DNA from: Macquaria australasica
Taxonomy: Eukaryota > Chordata > Actinopteri > Centrarchiformes > Percichthyidae
Length of the DNA: 64,000 nucleotides
Assembly (NCBI GenBank): GCA_005408345.1
Contig: SEMN01000530.1
Location: 1-64,000, forward strand
Direction of reading: 5' to 3'
Below the pieces are notes generated by a model that saw only the letters and a list, made by a program, of their open reading frames with translations, did no database searches and was not told the DNA's origin. The position numbers and the translations under genes were made by a program. This document shows positions 1 to 11,630 of the stretch, piece by piece (positions within the stretch are counted from its first letter, which is position 1; each line of letters starts with the position of its first letter).

Positions 1-1249
1 AGTGGGGTAATAGGGTACTATGAGCTCTTTAAGATAAGATGGTGCCTGACCATTTAGGGCTTTGAAGGTGAGGAGAAGGATTTTAAATTCTATTCTGGAT
101 TTTACAGGGAGCCAGTGTAGAGAAGCTAATATTGGAGAAATATGTTCTTTTTCTGGTTCTTGTCAGTAAACGTGCCGCAGCATTCTGAATCAGCTGGAGA
201 GTCTTATGGGATTTATTGGGGCAGCCTGATAATAGAGAGTTGCAATAGTCCAGCCTAGACGTAACAAATGCATGGACTAGTTTTTCTGCATCTTTTTGAG
301 ATAGGATGTGCCTGATTTTTGCAATGTTACGTAAATGAAAAAAGGCAGTTCTTGAAGTTTGTTTTATTTGGGAGTCAAAGGACATATCCTGATCAAAGAT
401 AACTCCAAGATTCCTTACGGTTTCGCTGGAGGCCAGGGCAATGCCATCTAGAGAAACTATATCTTTAGATAATGTGTTTCGAAGGTGTTCGGGCCAAGTA
501 CAATAACTTCGGTTTTGTCTGAGTTTAACATCAGAAAATTGCAGGTCATCCAGGTTTTTATGTCCTTAAGGCATGCTTGAAGTTTAGCTAATTGATTGGT
601 TTCATCTGGCTTGATCGATAAATACAATTGGGTATCATCTGCATAACAACAGTATCATGGAGTGCTTCCACACATGCTCTAAAGGAAGCATATACAAGGT
701 AAATAGAATTGGTCCAAGCACAGAACCTTGTGGAACTCCGTGACTAACTTTGGCGTATAGAGGATTCATCATTAACGTACAAACTGATATCGATCTGATA
801 AATAGGATTTAAACCAGCTTAGTGCAGTACTTTAATGCCAATAAAATGTTCTAGTCTCTGTAATAGGAATGTGATGGTCAATGGTATCGAATGCAGCACT
901 AAGATCTAGTAAGACAAGTACAGAGACAAGTCCTTTAAACGATGCAATTAGGAAGGTCATTTGTAACTTTCACCAGTGCTGTCTCTGTGTTAGTGATGCA
1001 CTCTAAATCCTGACTGAAAATCCTCAAACAGCTTGTTGTTGTGTAGAAAGTCACACAACTGATTGGCGACTGCTTTCTCAAGGACTTTAGAGAGAAAAGG
1101 AGGGTTAGATATAGGTCTATAATTTGACAAAACCCCTGGATCAAGAGTGGGCTTTTTAAGAAGAGGTTTAATTACAGCTACTTTAAAGGACTGTGGCACA
1201 TAGCCTTTAAATAAGGACAGATTGATCATATCTAGTACATAAGTGCTAA
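1..1249 (-). pseudogene. LINE ORF2 reverse transcriptase part, frameshifted
   Basis: The reverse transcriptase continues ORF2 but is spread over several frames. Segment 990-1229 carries the LSNYRPIS and LSKVLEKAVANQL motifs. The frame changes near 992 (QSGFR to TETALVKVTNDL) and again near 935. Catalytic box A (AAFDTID) lies at about 877-897, GVPQGSVLGPILF at about 700-740, and the metal-binding YADD box at 634-645. The thumb/C-terminal segment is at 83-385 (LDYCNSLLSG, IQNAAARLLT). One further frame change precedes the ASLHWLPV motif near base 110. The catalytic residues survive but no continuous protein is possible, so this copy is dead for autonomous movement. Its sequence runs off the left edge of the window. 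Confidence 0.85.
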
Positions 1250-2923
1250 CTAAGGGTAAATTTCTTTAAGCAGCCTAGTTGGGACGGGGTCTAAGAGACA
1301 CGTTGATGGCTTAGATGAGGAAATCATGGAAGTTAGTTGATTACGGTTGATGGGAGAAAAGCAGTCTAAATGTACAGGTTTTACAGTTGTTTCTAAGGTT
1401 CCTGTGTTTGAAGATAAGTCAGTACCAACTGAGGGCAGGAGGTGCTGAATTTTGTCTCTAATAGTTAGAATTTTATCATTAAAGAAGCTCATAAAGTCAT
1501 TACTACTGAGGTCTATAGGAATACATGGCTCAACAGAGCTGTGACTCTCTGTCAGCCTGGCTACAGTGCTGAACAGAAACCTGGGGTTGTTCTTATTTTC
1601 CTCTATTAATGATGAGTAGTAAGTTGCTCTGGCATTACAGAGGGCCTTCCTATAAATTTTAAGACTAACTTGCCAGGCTAAACGTGATTCTTCCAGATTG
1701 GTGGAACGCCATTTCCTTTCAAGTTTTCGTGATGTTTGTTTTAATTTGCGGGTTTGCGGGTTATACCATGGAGCTAACCTCCTCTGTTTTATTATCTTCT
1801 TTTTTAGAGGGGCGATAGAGTCGAGTGTTATTAGTAGTGAGCCTGCAGCACTATCAACAAGATGATCAATTTGGGAGGGACTAAAGTTAGCATAGGAGTC
1901 ATCTGTTACATTGAGACATGGAACTGAATTCAATGCCGATGGGATCACTTCCTTAAATTTAGCTACAGCACTATCAGATAGACATCTAGTGTAGGAATGT
2001 TTGCCTAATGGCGTGTAGTCCAGTAATAGGAATTCAAAAGTTAATAGAAAATGGTCTGATATAAAAGAATTCTGTGGAAAGACTATTAGATGTTCAATTT
2101 CAATCCCATAAACAAGAACAAGGTCGAGGGTGTGGTTAAAACAGTGAGTGGGTTTATGTACACTCTGACAGAAACCAATTGAGTCTAATAATGAGATAAA
2201 CGCAGCACTAAGGCTATCATTTTCTACATCCACATGAATATTAAAATCACCTACAATAATTATTTTATCTGTTTTAAGGACTAAACCTGATAAGAACTCT
2301 GAGAATTCAGATAAAAATTCAGAATACGGTCCAGGAGCTCGGTACACTATAACAAATAAAATTGGCTGTAGTGTTTTCCAGGTTGGGTGTGAAAGGCTAA
2401 GAACAAGGCTTTCGAACGAGGTATAATTTAATTTAGGTTTAGGTTTGATTAATAGGCTTGAGTCGAAGATGGCTGCAACTCCACCTCCTCGGCCTGTGCC
2501 TCGAGGAATGTGAGTATTAATGTGACTGGGGGGAGTAGATTCATTTAGGCTAACATATTCATCGTGACACAGCCAGGTTTCAGTAAGACAAAATAAATCA
2601 ATATTATGATCTGATATTAGATCGTTTACTAGAACAGCTTTAGATGAGAGAGATCTGATGTTTAAGAATCCACATTTAATTCTCCTATTTTGTTGTACTG
2701 TTGCAGTGGTGGTTTTACTTTTTATTAGGTTTTTATGTGTAACTCTTCTTCTGTTTACTTTTGATTTAAATAATTTAGGTGGTCTGGGGGCAGACAACCT
2801 CTCTGTGGAGTTTAGGGTGGGTAACTGCTCTAATGGAAGCGCAGAGAAGCGTGTAGGACTGCAACTCTGCCTCCTGGTCTGGACCACAGACTGTATTAGG
2901 TCTATGGTCTGAACTCTGAGCTG
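1250..2923 (-). CDS. LINE ORF2, N-terminal part with APE-type endonuclease
   Basis: Open from the codon just after the ORF1 stop to a TAG at 1250. No ATG occurs near the start of this frame; the first near-cognate codon is a GTG at 2885-2887, so the true start is unclear. Counting from that GTG, residues about 70-290 form an APE-type endonuclease. Its active-site motifs are all present: FLNIRS (Asn76), LTETW (Glu103), VYRAP (Tyr182), GDFNIH (Asp214, Asn216) and SDH (Asp278, His279). This enzyme nicks target DNA to prime reverse transcription. A basic linker and the start of the RT region follow. The frame ends early because about one base is missing near 1253-1258; the expected RT sequence resumes in the next frame. 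Full-length L2 ORF2 proteins are roughly twice this length. Confidence 0.85.
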   Translation of the reverse strand, partial: QLRVQTIDLIQSVVQTRRQSCSPTRFSALPLEQLPTLNSTERLSAPRPPKLFKSKVNRRRVTHKNLIKSKTTTATVQQNRRIKCGFLNIRSLSSKAVLVNDLISDHNIDLFCLTETWLCHDEYVSLNESTPPSHINTHIPRGTGRGGGVAAIFDSSLLIKPKPKLNYTSFESLVLSLSHPTWKTLQPILFVIVYRAPGPYSEFLSEFSEFLSGLVLKTDKIIIVGDFNIHVDVENDSLSAAFISLLDSIGFCQSVHKPTHCFNHTLDLVLVYGIEIEHLIVFPQNSFISDHFLLTFEFLLLDYTPLGKHSYTRCLSDSAVAKFKEVIPSALNSVPCLNVTDDSYANFSPSQIDHLVDSAAGSLLITLDSIAPLKKKIIKQRRLAPWYNPQTRKLKQTSRKLERKWRSTNLEESRLAWQVSLKIYRKALCNARATYYSSLIEENKNNPRFLFSTVARLTESHSSVEPCIPIDLSSNDFMSFFNDKILTIRDKIQHLLPSVGTDLSSNTGTLETTVKPVHLDCFSPINRNQLTSMISSSKPSTCLLDPVPTRLLKEIYP

Positions 2924-3805
2924 TCATGGCTTTGGGCCACTAATAAATTCGGTCAGATTTCTAGATATGAGAGCGGCTCCATCCAAAGTGGGATGAATGC
3001 CATCTCTCCTAATCAGACCAGGTCTTCTCCAGAAAGTCCGCCAATTATCTACAAAGCCCACATCATTACCTGGACACCACCTCGACAACCAGCGGTTGAA
3101 TGATGACATGCGGCTATACATGTCATCGCTAGTAAGATTAGGCAGGGGTCCAGAGAAAACTACGGAGTCCGACATTGTCTTTGCATATGTACACACCGAC
3201 TCCATATTAATTTTCGTGACCTCCGATTGGCGCAATCGGCTGTCATTACCGCCGACGTGAATAACAATCTTAGCATATTTACGTTTATCCTTAGCCAGCA
3301 GTTTTAAATAGGATTGAACGTCGCCCGCTCTGGCCCCTGGGATGCATTTGACTATGGCCGCTGGTGTCGCTAACTTCACGTTTCGCAAAATGGAGCTGCC
3401 AATAATCAGAGTTGGTTTCTCAGCGGGTGTGTCGCTGAGTGGAGAGAACTTGTTAGAAACGTGAACGGGTCGGTGGTGAACCGTGGGCTTTGGTTTAGGG
3501 CTATGCTTCTTTCGGACAGTCACCCAGCCTCCCTGGCTTCCCGGCTGCTCGGGAGTTGCCGGGAGACGGCTGGCAGAAGCTGCCTCTGGTCGGCTCGCAC
3601 CGGCTAGGGGCTGGCTAGCTACGGCTGACTGACTCTCCATGGTGCGGAGCCGCGACTCTAACTCACTGAGCCTCGCCTCCAAGGCGGTGAATAAACTACA
3701 TTTGTTACACGTACCATTATCGCTAAAGGAGGCAGAGGAGTAACTAAACATCTGACACACCGAGCAAGAGAGAGCAGGAGAGGGAGAAGGAGAGAGAGAC
3801 GCCAT
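2924..3805 (-). CDS. LINE ORF1: zinc-finger-like, coiled-coil, SGNH esterase protein
   Basis: This is an open frame of 293 codons. Residues about 15-37 hold two Cys pairs (CSVC and CNKC, 20 residues apart) that could bind zinc. They are followed by a leucine-spaced coiled coil (ALEARLSELESRLRTMES) and a Pro/Ser-rich linker. From about residue 130 to the end is an SGNH/GDSL-type esterase domain: IIGSSI is block I with the nucleophile Ser, HVGGND is the block with the oxyanion-hole Asn, and DGIHPT carries the Asp and His of the catalytic triad. In L2 elements this protein is thought to bind element RNA as an oligomer. Its TGA stop is followed in the same frame by ORF2. The ATG at 3805 gives a natural N terminus. 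No inactivating change is visible. Confidence 0.88.
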   Translation of the reverse strand: MASLSPSPSPALSCSVCQMFSYSSASFSDNGTCNKCSLFTALEARLSELESRLRTMESQSAVASQPLAGASRPEAASASRLPATPEQPGSQGGWVTVRKKHSPKPKPTVHHRPVHVSNKFSPLSDTPAEKPTLIIGSSILRNVKLATPAAIVKCIPGARAGDVQSYLKLLAKDKRKYAKIVIHVGGNDSRLRQSEVTKINMESVCTYAKTMSDSVVFSGPLPNLTSDDMYSRMSSFNRWLSRWCPGNDVGFVDNWRTFWRRPGLIRRDGIHPTLDGAALISRNLTEFISGPKP

Positions 3806-5124
3806 CGCTAACTGAGCTAAAGTAGCAACTAACTAGCGTGTAAACAACTGTGGGATTAGCGGAAAGTCGCTAACAGGAGACAGATATGAGTGCTTAAACA
3901 GAGCTAGTGTATCCTTAAATGTATAGCGGGTAAATTTATGACTAAATAATGGAGAAGTGGACTTGTTAAGATTTTGTTTTACAGTTTAGAGGCTTGCTTG
4001 CTGGTCAAAAAATTAAAAAGAAGTACATGTAGCCCAGTTCTGTCAATCCACACCTGAAAAGATATCAATGAAAAACATGATGGAGTTCAGCTTTAAGTAG
4101 ACATTCCTAGACTTCATGAACCTGATAACAAGAAGCTAACCAACCTTTGACCTGGGAAGACAAGGATAATAGAAAGTGTGAAAGCTGAAGGATTGTCAAG
4201 TTAAAAGTGTTGGAATGAGGAATTAACAGCATTAGCTACAGGTCTGCTCTTTCTCCCTTTCTTTCTCTCTTATACAAATTGTACACTTGCAACCCTTTAG
4301 GGAGGCGGTTGTGGTGCCTTTAGAGGCCTATTATCCACAGTGTCTGCAATGTTGATATGGGGGTATTTAACTTGAGCTTCTCCCTCTGCCTCTATCTGTC
4401 TTCATCTGTCTCACTCTGTCTGTGCTTCCCAGTGTTTGTGTTTGTGTCAACAATCATTAATCATGTGTAGCCACTACAACAAATGCTCTGGGACACTTTG
4501 AGTTAGGTAGAGCTTTGACAAGCACACAATAGCGTACGTACACATCTACATACACATACATGCGCACAAGTTACTGTAACACACACCATAACACACCTTA
4601 GCTACTTACCCTATCCTTCACACAAACGCCTGAACACTAACTGACTTTGCACATTGACATTTATTAAAATTCATTCCAAACACACACACGTACCATATAT
4701 TTCTCACCATATGGGCATGTCCTAAACACACACTGCAGTTGCCATGTAACCATGTTTTTCTCTTTACTGCACTCTTTCTCACATACACACATTGTTGCAT
4801 GTGAAGTGAGAATATCTGTAGTTCAACTCAGAGTCTTAGCACCTTAGAAATGTTTGATATCTGCACTGATAAGTCACCAAACGATGTTCAGCAACATGGA
4901 TGATGTTTTACTTTTTACATTTTCCTTCAAAATACTGACATGTCTGACATGCTTAAAGGTGTAGGGAACTTGATCTAATATCTTGTTATTTTCTATAGCT
5001 TTACATCTTATGTACTGTACTGTGAGCATCTGAAGTAGCATAAAATAATCGCTAAAAATCAACATAGTTTATCTGGCTTTTCTGACAAAACTGCATGCAT
5101 TAGGATAGGGGCATTCCTATTTTA

Positions 5125-5281
5125 ATGCAAATTAAATCAAGAGGCTGCATAAATAATGCAAATCACCTCAAGATGTCACACAACAGCAAAGGGTTGTTGT
5201 TGCTAGGCGACAGTGGCTGGTTAGCAATGGCACGCGCTTCAGAACAGCTTTATTGTGACAAACAACTTTATTGTAACCAAT
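5125..5281 (+). promoter_or_regulatory. Motif cluster: two POU octamers, X-box-like site, CCAAT box
   Basis: Two exact ATGCAAAT octamers lie at 5125-5132 and 5156-5163, in the same direction and 31 bp apart. A site resembling the RFX X-box, GTTGCTAGGCGAC, lies at 5199-5211 with two departures from the palindromic consensus. A CCAAT box lies at 5277-5281. Octamers bind POU factors and CCAAT boxes bind NF-Y. Clustering in 160 bp suggests a promoter or enhancer, but no transcript or first exon was found next to it, so the function is inference. Confidence 0.25.
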
Positions 5282-8200
5282 GGCACAGAGCCATATACAC
5301 TGTGGGCCTATAGTTGAACCAGAGGAGCAGAACAACTCAGCACAGCAAGACACCGAAAACTGATCATTTTGTTTACTGATGGTTAGATGAACGCTAACAG
5401 AGCATGGGTGCAAATTACCAATCGGACCATTTAATAGACCACAACAAATGTTAACGACAAAACATCAGCAATGTCACCATTTAATGATACACGTCGACCA
5501 AAACATTGCAGCACAATTGTTCTGTACCCTCTCCTGCTTCACACAAGTCTTGTTACTTCATTATGATGAATTGGCTGAACTTGCAGCAGCAGAATAGACC
5601 AAGACAGTGAACAGTGCATCATTGTCTGTGTGGAGCTGTGTGTGAACGAGAGAAAGAGACACAGGGAAAAAGAAAGGGAGAGAGTTCTGACATTATAATA
5701 TTCTTTTGGATCTGGTTTGGGCTAAAAAACATAGTTAGTTAGTTGTTGGCAAAGACCAAGACTGAATGTGATGCCTGTTGTGCAGATATTTCTAAGCAGA
5801 TAATTGTCAAATGATGATATGTGTAAATAAATTGCTGCTTAATTCTGTGGCACAGGTAGGCCTTCCAGCCTTTGCCAACACTTTTGAAATTCTGTTTTCC
5901 TACATTACCTGTGTGTTTATTTTTTTGTTTAATTTTAAATTTCTGTTTATAATTTCAACATCATCTTGTGGTCCCATATGTTACTGATCTTCAGTGTATT
6001 TGCTGGCCTGTGTGTAGTGCCCTCTGGATAACCCAAGGTCTCAACTAGATTGTAATACTGATTCCTCTCTGAGGTTGTTCGACTAGTTCATTCTGTGTCA
6101 TCTATTTCTTTCTTTCTAAGACACACATTCATAAAAGCCTTTCTTTAATTCCTGGCCATGTCTTTGATTACCATTCCTGTGTTGTGTTTGCTGTGTTATC
6201 TTTTAATCCTCTCTTGATAATTCACTTTTAAATTGCCTTTTAGATTTTATATCCTTTCCCTTGTCAACCTTCGTGTGGTTTCTTGCATTCAATCGTTGTT
6301 TCATTTTTTTTTCATTTAAATCCCTCTAGATAACATTCTTCTGTAAAATAACCTTTTATAGCCATTTCTTGTGTTCTGATCTTTTAATGTGTTCCTTTGT
6401 TTTATTCATTCGGATTTCATTATTTAATTCTATGCCTGTAATGCACTTTATAACTTGTGTCAGGAAACATGTTATAAACACTAAAGCTACTATACATATC
6501 TAACATCCTGATCTCCATTGCAAATGTTGGTAAAGCCATCTACAGAAAGGTTTTGATCTAATCTGTAAGTAGAAGTCTGCTCTTTTCATACTGAGCTGTT
6601 GTTTTCCAAATGTTGTTTTGTTTTACTGTATGAACAAATGTTGCTCCTGGCAAGTGTAAAATGGATAAAACGTTAAATATCCTCAAACATCATAAAGCTT
6701 TTATTGTAAAGACTATAGGGGTAAACACTAACCATTGGATAATTGTTGCACCTGTTGTAGTCATTTTCTCTTTATTTATTTTTTATTTATTTAGTTTTTA
6801 CAAGCTAGTTATACTCATCCAAATAATGTAAAGTTATGAAAGGTAACACCAAAACAGCACAAAACACATGACTTTTCTGTTTGGAGTTTTGGACTGCTAC
6901 CTACTGTAATTGGAGCATCTCTCTTTGCCCACAACCACCTGTGACCCATGAGCCAGATTATTCAGTGCATAAAGACAAAGGTTTGGTCTGATTGTAGAGG
7001 TCTTGGTTTTGATGCTCAGAGGAAGTTGTCAAATAACTTACTGTTTCTAGCTTTCAGCTGCGTACCATGAAAATATCCACTCACTTCTACACATACACTG
7101 TTTTCCCACATTTGTCATACTACTCCCCATCAAACCTTCCAGTCCTGCCCAGTCTGACTCCTACTCTGGTGAGGCCCGTTGAATCCCGAGGCCAAACTTC
7201 TGACATCACATCAGATGGCTGATGTGACCCCATGTCCCACCAATGACCCGGCAGACCTGCCTTATTACACGACTGCCATGTTAGTGCCAATTGAAAGTGG
7301 CAGCAGAGCCTGTCGCTGAATCCTAATCACAGAGTATAATTGGCGGCTGGTTCAATGTGCATGTCTGGGCTGTGTGAGTGTAATACAGGAAGTGAGAATG
7401 GCCCGGTGTTAACATCTAAGGGTAAAAATATAATATGTTTGATTGACTGTGAGTGTGTGTGTGATGGTCAGAAAGAAAAGAGAGCTTGACACTTGACACA
7501 GAGCTTAGTGACTGGGTAAATGCATTAAACACACTTTAAACCTAAAATATATAATAATCTAAGATTAAATCATTGAGTTCCCACACTAGTTTCCAAGGGG
7601 AAACCAGTGCCTAGTCAGAGCCTACAGGTGCATACTGGGGTTGCAGGTCGGGTTGATTAAATAAAACGCTGTCTGTGAGTCGCAGTAGTGATGATGCAGT
7701 AGTGCTTGTAGTGAGTATTGTAGCAGCAGCAGCCTAGCAGAGCGAAAGAGTGAGCAGAGCCTGACAGTTTAAATAGACACATTGGATATGAGTAGAGAGC
7801 AGAGAATGTCATGTCTAAGTGTGGCAAAGTAGTGTTGAGCTATCTGCCCGAACTGGCTCGTAGGCCTCGCTCCATTTGTTTGCTTGTTACCCAAATGCTG
7901 AAAGAAACATGTAAGAATGGTTTGTATGGTTATACTCCCAAAGCAGCTTAATAGGGATCTTAATCATTGGCAATCCAATAATTTGAATCAACTACGTTAA
8001 TATTCAAACATTAAATCAGTGAATACTTTATGAATATGAATACATTTACTCATTATTCTGGAGAACTCCATCTGGAAGGATCATCATCTATGTATGTTAA
8101 TTGAAGAAAAAGAGTGTGATTTACAGTGCAGATTTAGAGTGTATCTAATAGTATAGTAACAAGCTCTGTCACACTGCATATTCATTACAGTTCCAAACAT

Positions 8201-11200
8201 TTATAACTGCTAGCCGCCCAGCCCAACCACAGACCTTTACTGCTGGACACTAAGCTGTTCCTGTGTAGCAGGTGGGGGGCTCGGATATGTTGCTCAGAGG
8301 CATGTGGACACCAGTTGTTTTCAAAGCTGTCCAAGGTTACATTTTCTCAGCTGGTCATGGGATCCAGTGTGGTGCCTTTTGGGTATTGGGCTTGATCTCT
8401 ACACTCAGATATACAATATTATTAGTCCTCTTGGTACATGAGAAGAAGCCATAGACCTTCCTTGTATATACTAAACCCCTTTTATTGTTTTCATATGCAT
8501 TATAGGATGTAATCCATACAATCCATACCCAACATCAATATAAGAAGTTTAAGAATGTACCGTTAAGCTTTTACTGAGTTGAAACATCACCCCAAAATTT
8601 CCTTTCCTTCCTTCATAGCTAAAGCTCAAACAGTGTCAAAATCATGACTGTTTCAGGTGAATAATCTGTTTGAGAACTAGGTCAAGTGAAAAAAAGAGAG
8701 AGAGATTTGAAAAACAGCCACCAGGTGACTTCATGGTAAAATACAATACATACAAGTGAAAACTACTGGACTATGACCAAAAGTCTCACCACTAGAAAGG
8801 GGTTTAAAGAGGAATAAATCAATATAAAAAGAGCAGGGAGCAGACATTTGGTCAGTGCGTAATATTTAAAATTAAACAAGGTGAACGGCAAAAGGGCACA
8901 ATTTATCAAAAATGTATATGGCGGTGTCAAATCCACACCAACGTGTCTAATCAGTAGAGAGCATAGATTTTATTTCCAGATTGGTGGTAGTGGTGCTACA
9001 GCTGTATCTCAGGTGGATCCAGCTCATCTATAGAGAAAAATAAAAGTAAAAGAAATTAGAGCAATTCTTACTCTATTAGATATAGAGATTCAGAATGACC
9101 ATCACTAAGTATTACAAAAGTAACAGCAATACGTGTTTACTTTATTTTATGTTTGATAGCGCAGTGTGAATGGCCATGTGCCCTCACCTGAACTGGGTAT
9201 GACATCTGAAAACATATACATCCGTTTTTATTTATTTTCCTAAATCATGTTTTCTTTTGGTGCACTCAAGAGAATATCAATCAAACTGGTTTTGGTTTAT
9301 TCATTTAAAGAATGATGTTTATCTATTTTTGCAAATGAACTCTTGACATTATACTTTGGAGTTAGTAAGTCATCAGTATTCATCGCAAGTGAATATCTGC
9401 CTCTATAAACTATTACATCATAATTTCAGGATGATATTGATATCTCATAGCTGAGTTTAATATTCACAGGTTGCAGAGGAGTGACTCCTCCACTCTTTAT
9501 CCCATGCCAGTTAATAAACCCTCTGAAGCAAAGAAAACACAAGGTGACCCAAAAAGTCAAAGATAATACTCAATCATGTGGAGCCTGTGAGCACACATGA
9601 ACATACAGGGGAACCATGATAACCAGTGGACAAAGGGCAAATCAACTGCTACACTGCAAAATATGATCAATACAAATGATGCTCATGAGGGATGAAAGTG
9701 TTTTTTTCCTTTTTATTAGCTTATAAGCATAAGCATATGAATAGCATACAAGATACAAAGATAGCAAAGAAAGTTGAAATTACCCAAATTCAATAGCCTA
9801 ACAAACAAAACTAGGATGAAAAACAATCTGACTGCTATCCACTTCAGAGCTGAAGTCTCTTTTTCTTTTCAATATAACATCCCAATTTCTTCTTTCATCC
9901 ACACCATTGGGTGAGGGAGGAGGTAAAAGGGTTGTGCTTGTGGGCAGCCATACTCTCTCAGTCATATGCATTCATGGGTCAGGGAGCCCTTATCTATGAT
10001 ATCCAGTGTATGAATCAACTTCACTGTAGGTTGGACTTCTTGGGTAGAGGAGATACATGTGATAAGGAGGATGGTGCATGGGGTTGGAGCAAAGGATGAA
10101 CAGAAGGGCAAAGGGGATGGATGATTCATATATGTATGTATGCGTATATATGTACTTGTCCTGTGGACAGTCATAAGTGGAGGCTGGTGTATAAACCCAT
10201 AAGGAATGACAATATAGTAAAACACAGTTGTAACAATTTGAAATATGGCTTCATAGGAGAAGTTATACTTGCTGACAAATACTGTACATTAAAAAACACT
10301 TAATATCTTACATTTGCTTACACTTACATAACAGAATGGAAGGAGAATTAGGTATGGGCTCTGAGGTGTTTTTAATGTAAATAAGCTACTGAATGATGGA
10401 TTCATGCTATGATTACATTAAGGTTTTGCAAACACGAAAGAAATGACACATTTAAAAATCTCATCATTTCATGCAGTTTAGACAAGGAAACTCAAGGTGT
10501 TTATAAAAGCATCTCATCTCAAAATAGAAAAAGTGAAAATCTCATAAATCTATGCAGATGAGACAAACTCTCACAGCAAAATAGAAAAAATAAGGTGTTT
10601 AATGGCTGAAGGAAACATCTCCTCGAGTTGAATAAGATGACAGAGCAGTGAGGAAACCCACTGCTAAATACTTCGTAAGCTTGTGCAAGTTTAAAAGGCC
10701 GATCACAAGTAACAGATTAAAATTTCTGCAGCAGGCAAAGAAAGGTGAGAGAGGAGAAGGAAGGAGGGGAGGGAGGTCAAAGAAGAAAGAGAAAAAAGAC
10801 AGAGATGAAGACAGTGAGTGTGAATAATCACAGAAAAGCGAGTACCATGTTGCTACATTTACATTTTAGACATCTTTCTGATGCTGTCATACAGTAGGAC
10901 TCTGTATGAGTCCAACAGCAGGATACGCTTCAGTTCCTAGATCACAAACATAACAAGCCACAAGAAGTAGAGTTCAAGTTGTTCCTTAACCTGAATTATA
11001 GTGAAGCACAGAAAGGTGCATGAGGTTTAACAGCAACCCAGAGACAACATCTTCATAATAGCTGCTGTTAAATATATTAGAACAGTCACAGGAATGGCCA
11101 TGTAACAACAAAATCTTTACCGTAATCACTGTGCAAACACATACACAAACCCAAAGGTCAGGAAGGATCTTTGCTTTCAATCCACATACAGAAAGTGCTT

Positions 11201-11559
11201 AATATATACACATCAAACGTTTAGCATGGCAGCACCGAGGGATCTCACAGACAACACAATGGCAAGCAGAAAATCCTCGACAGTGAACAACTTGACTCCT
11301 TTCTTTGAGACTCTTTGAGACATATCTGACATGTCGGTGGATTTGCTCCGGCTCTCCCTCTGATATTGGATGCCTGCAATGAATTCTTTCATCCTGAGCG
11401 CCAAGCTAAGCTGCATTATCATAGCACTGTATTTCAGCACAGTGCATCAGATAGGGGAGGCTAAGGTCTGTGAATGTTGCCTACCAGCTGGTGAACTCGT
11501 ATGGGTCTGGTTCAGTACAGTTTGAAGGCTTATGATGACAAGTCACTGCATAGCAATTT

Positions 11560-11630
11560 ATACTTTTACAAGGCAATGACTTGCCCAACACCACACAGAA
11601 TGTAATACAAGGTTCTACCTGATATACAGT
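11560..11630 (+). repeat. Possible old SINE remnant (MIR/CORE-like segment)
   Basis: The sequence around TGACTTGCCCAACACCACAC resembles the conserved TGACTTGCCCAAGGTCACAC segment of MIR/CORE-type SINEs. No clear tRNA-like head or tail was recognised. The match is short, so this may be coincidental. Confidence 0.25.

Larger units (their letters stand above)
1..3990 (-). mobile_element. L2-type LINE retrotransposon, 3' part cut by window edge
   Basis: A non-LTR retrotransposon read right to left. From its 5' end it has a short 5' UTR (about 3806-3990, boundary uncertain), ORF1 with an esterase domain, then ORF2 with an APE-type endonuclease and a reverse transcriptase. The combination of a Cys-rich, coiled-coil and SGNH esterase ORF1 with the conserved C-terminal motifs SRLDYCNSLLSG, QNAAARLLT and ASLHWLPV is characteristic of the L2/CR1 group, and fish L2 elements carry such an ORF1. 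The 3' UTR and tail lie beyond base 1. The long open ORF1 and endonuclease suggest a fairly recent insertion, but frameshifts in the RT part mean this copy cannot make a complete ORF2 protein. The target-site duplication cannot be checked because one end is missing. Confidence 0.92.

Noticed and set aside
2658..3260. Plus-strand open frames of 84 and 87 codons
   Set aside because: They are antisense to LINE ORF1/ORF2, whose domains clearly establish the minus strand as coding.
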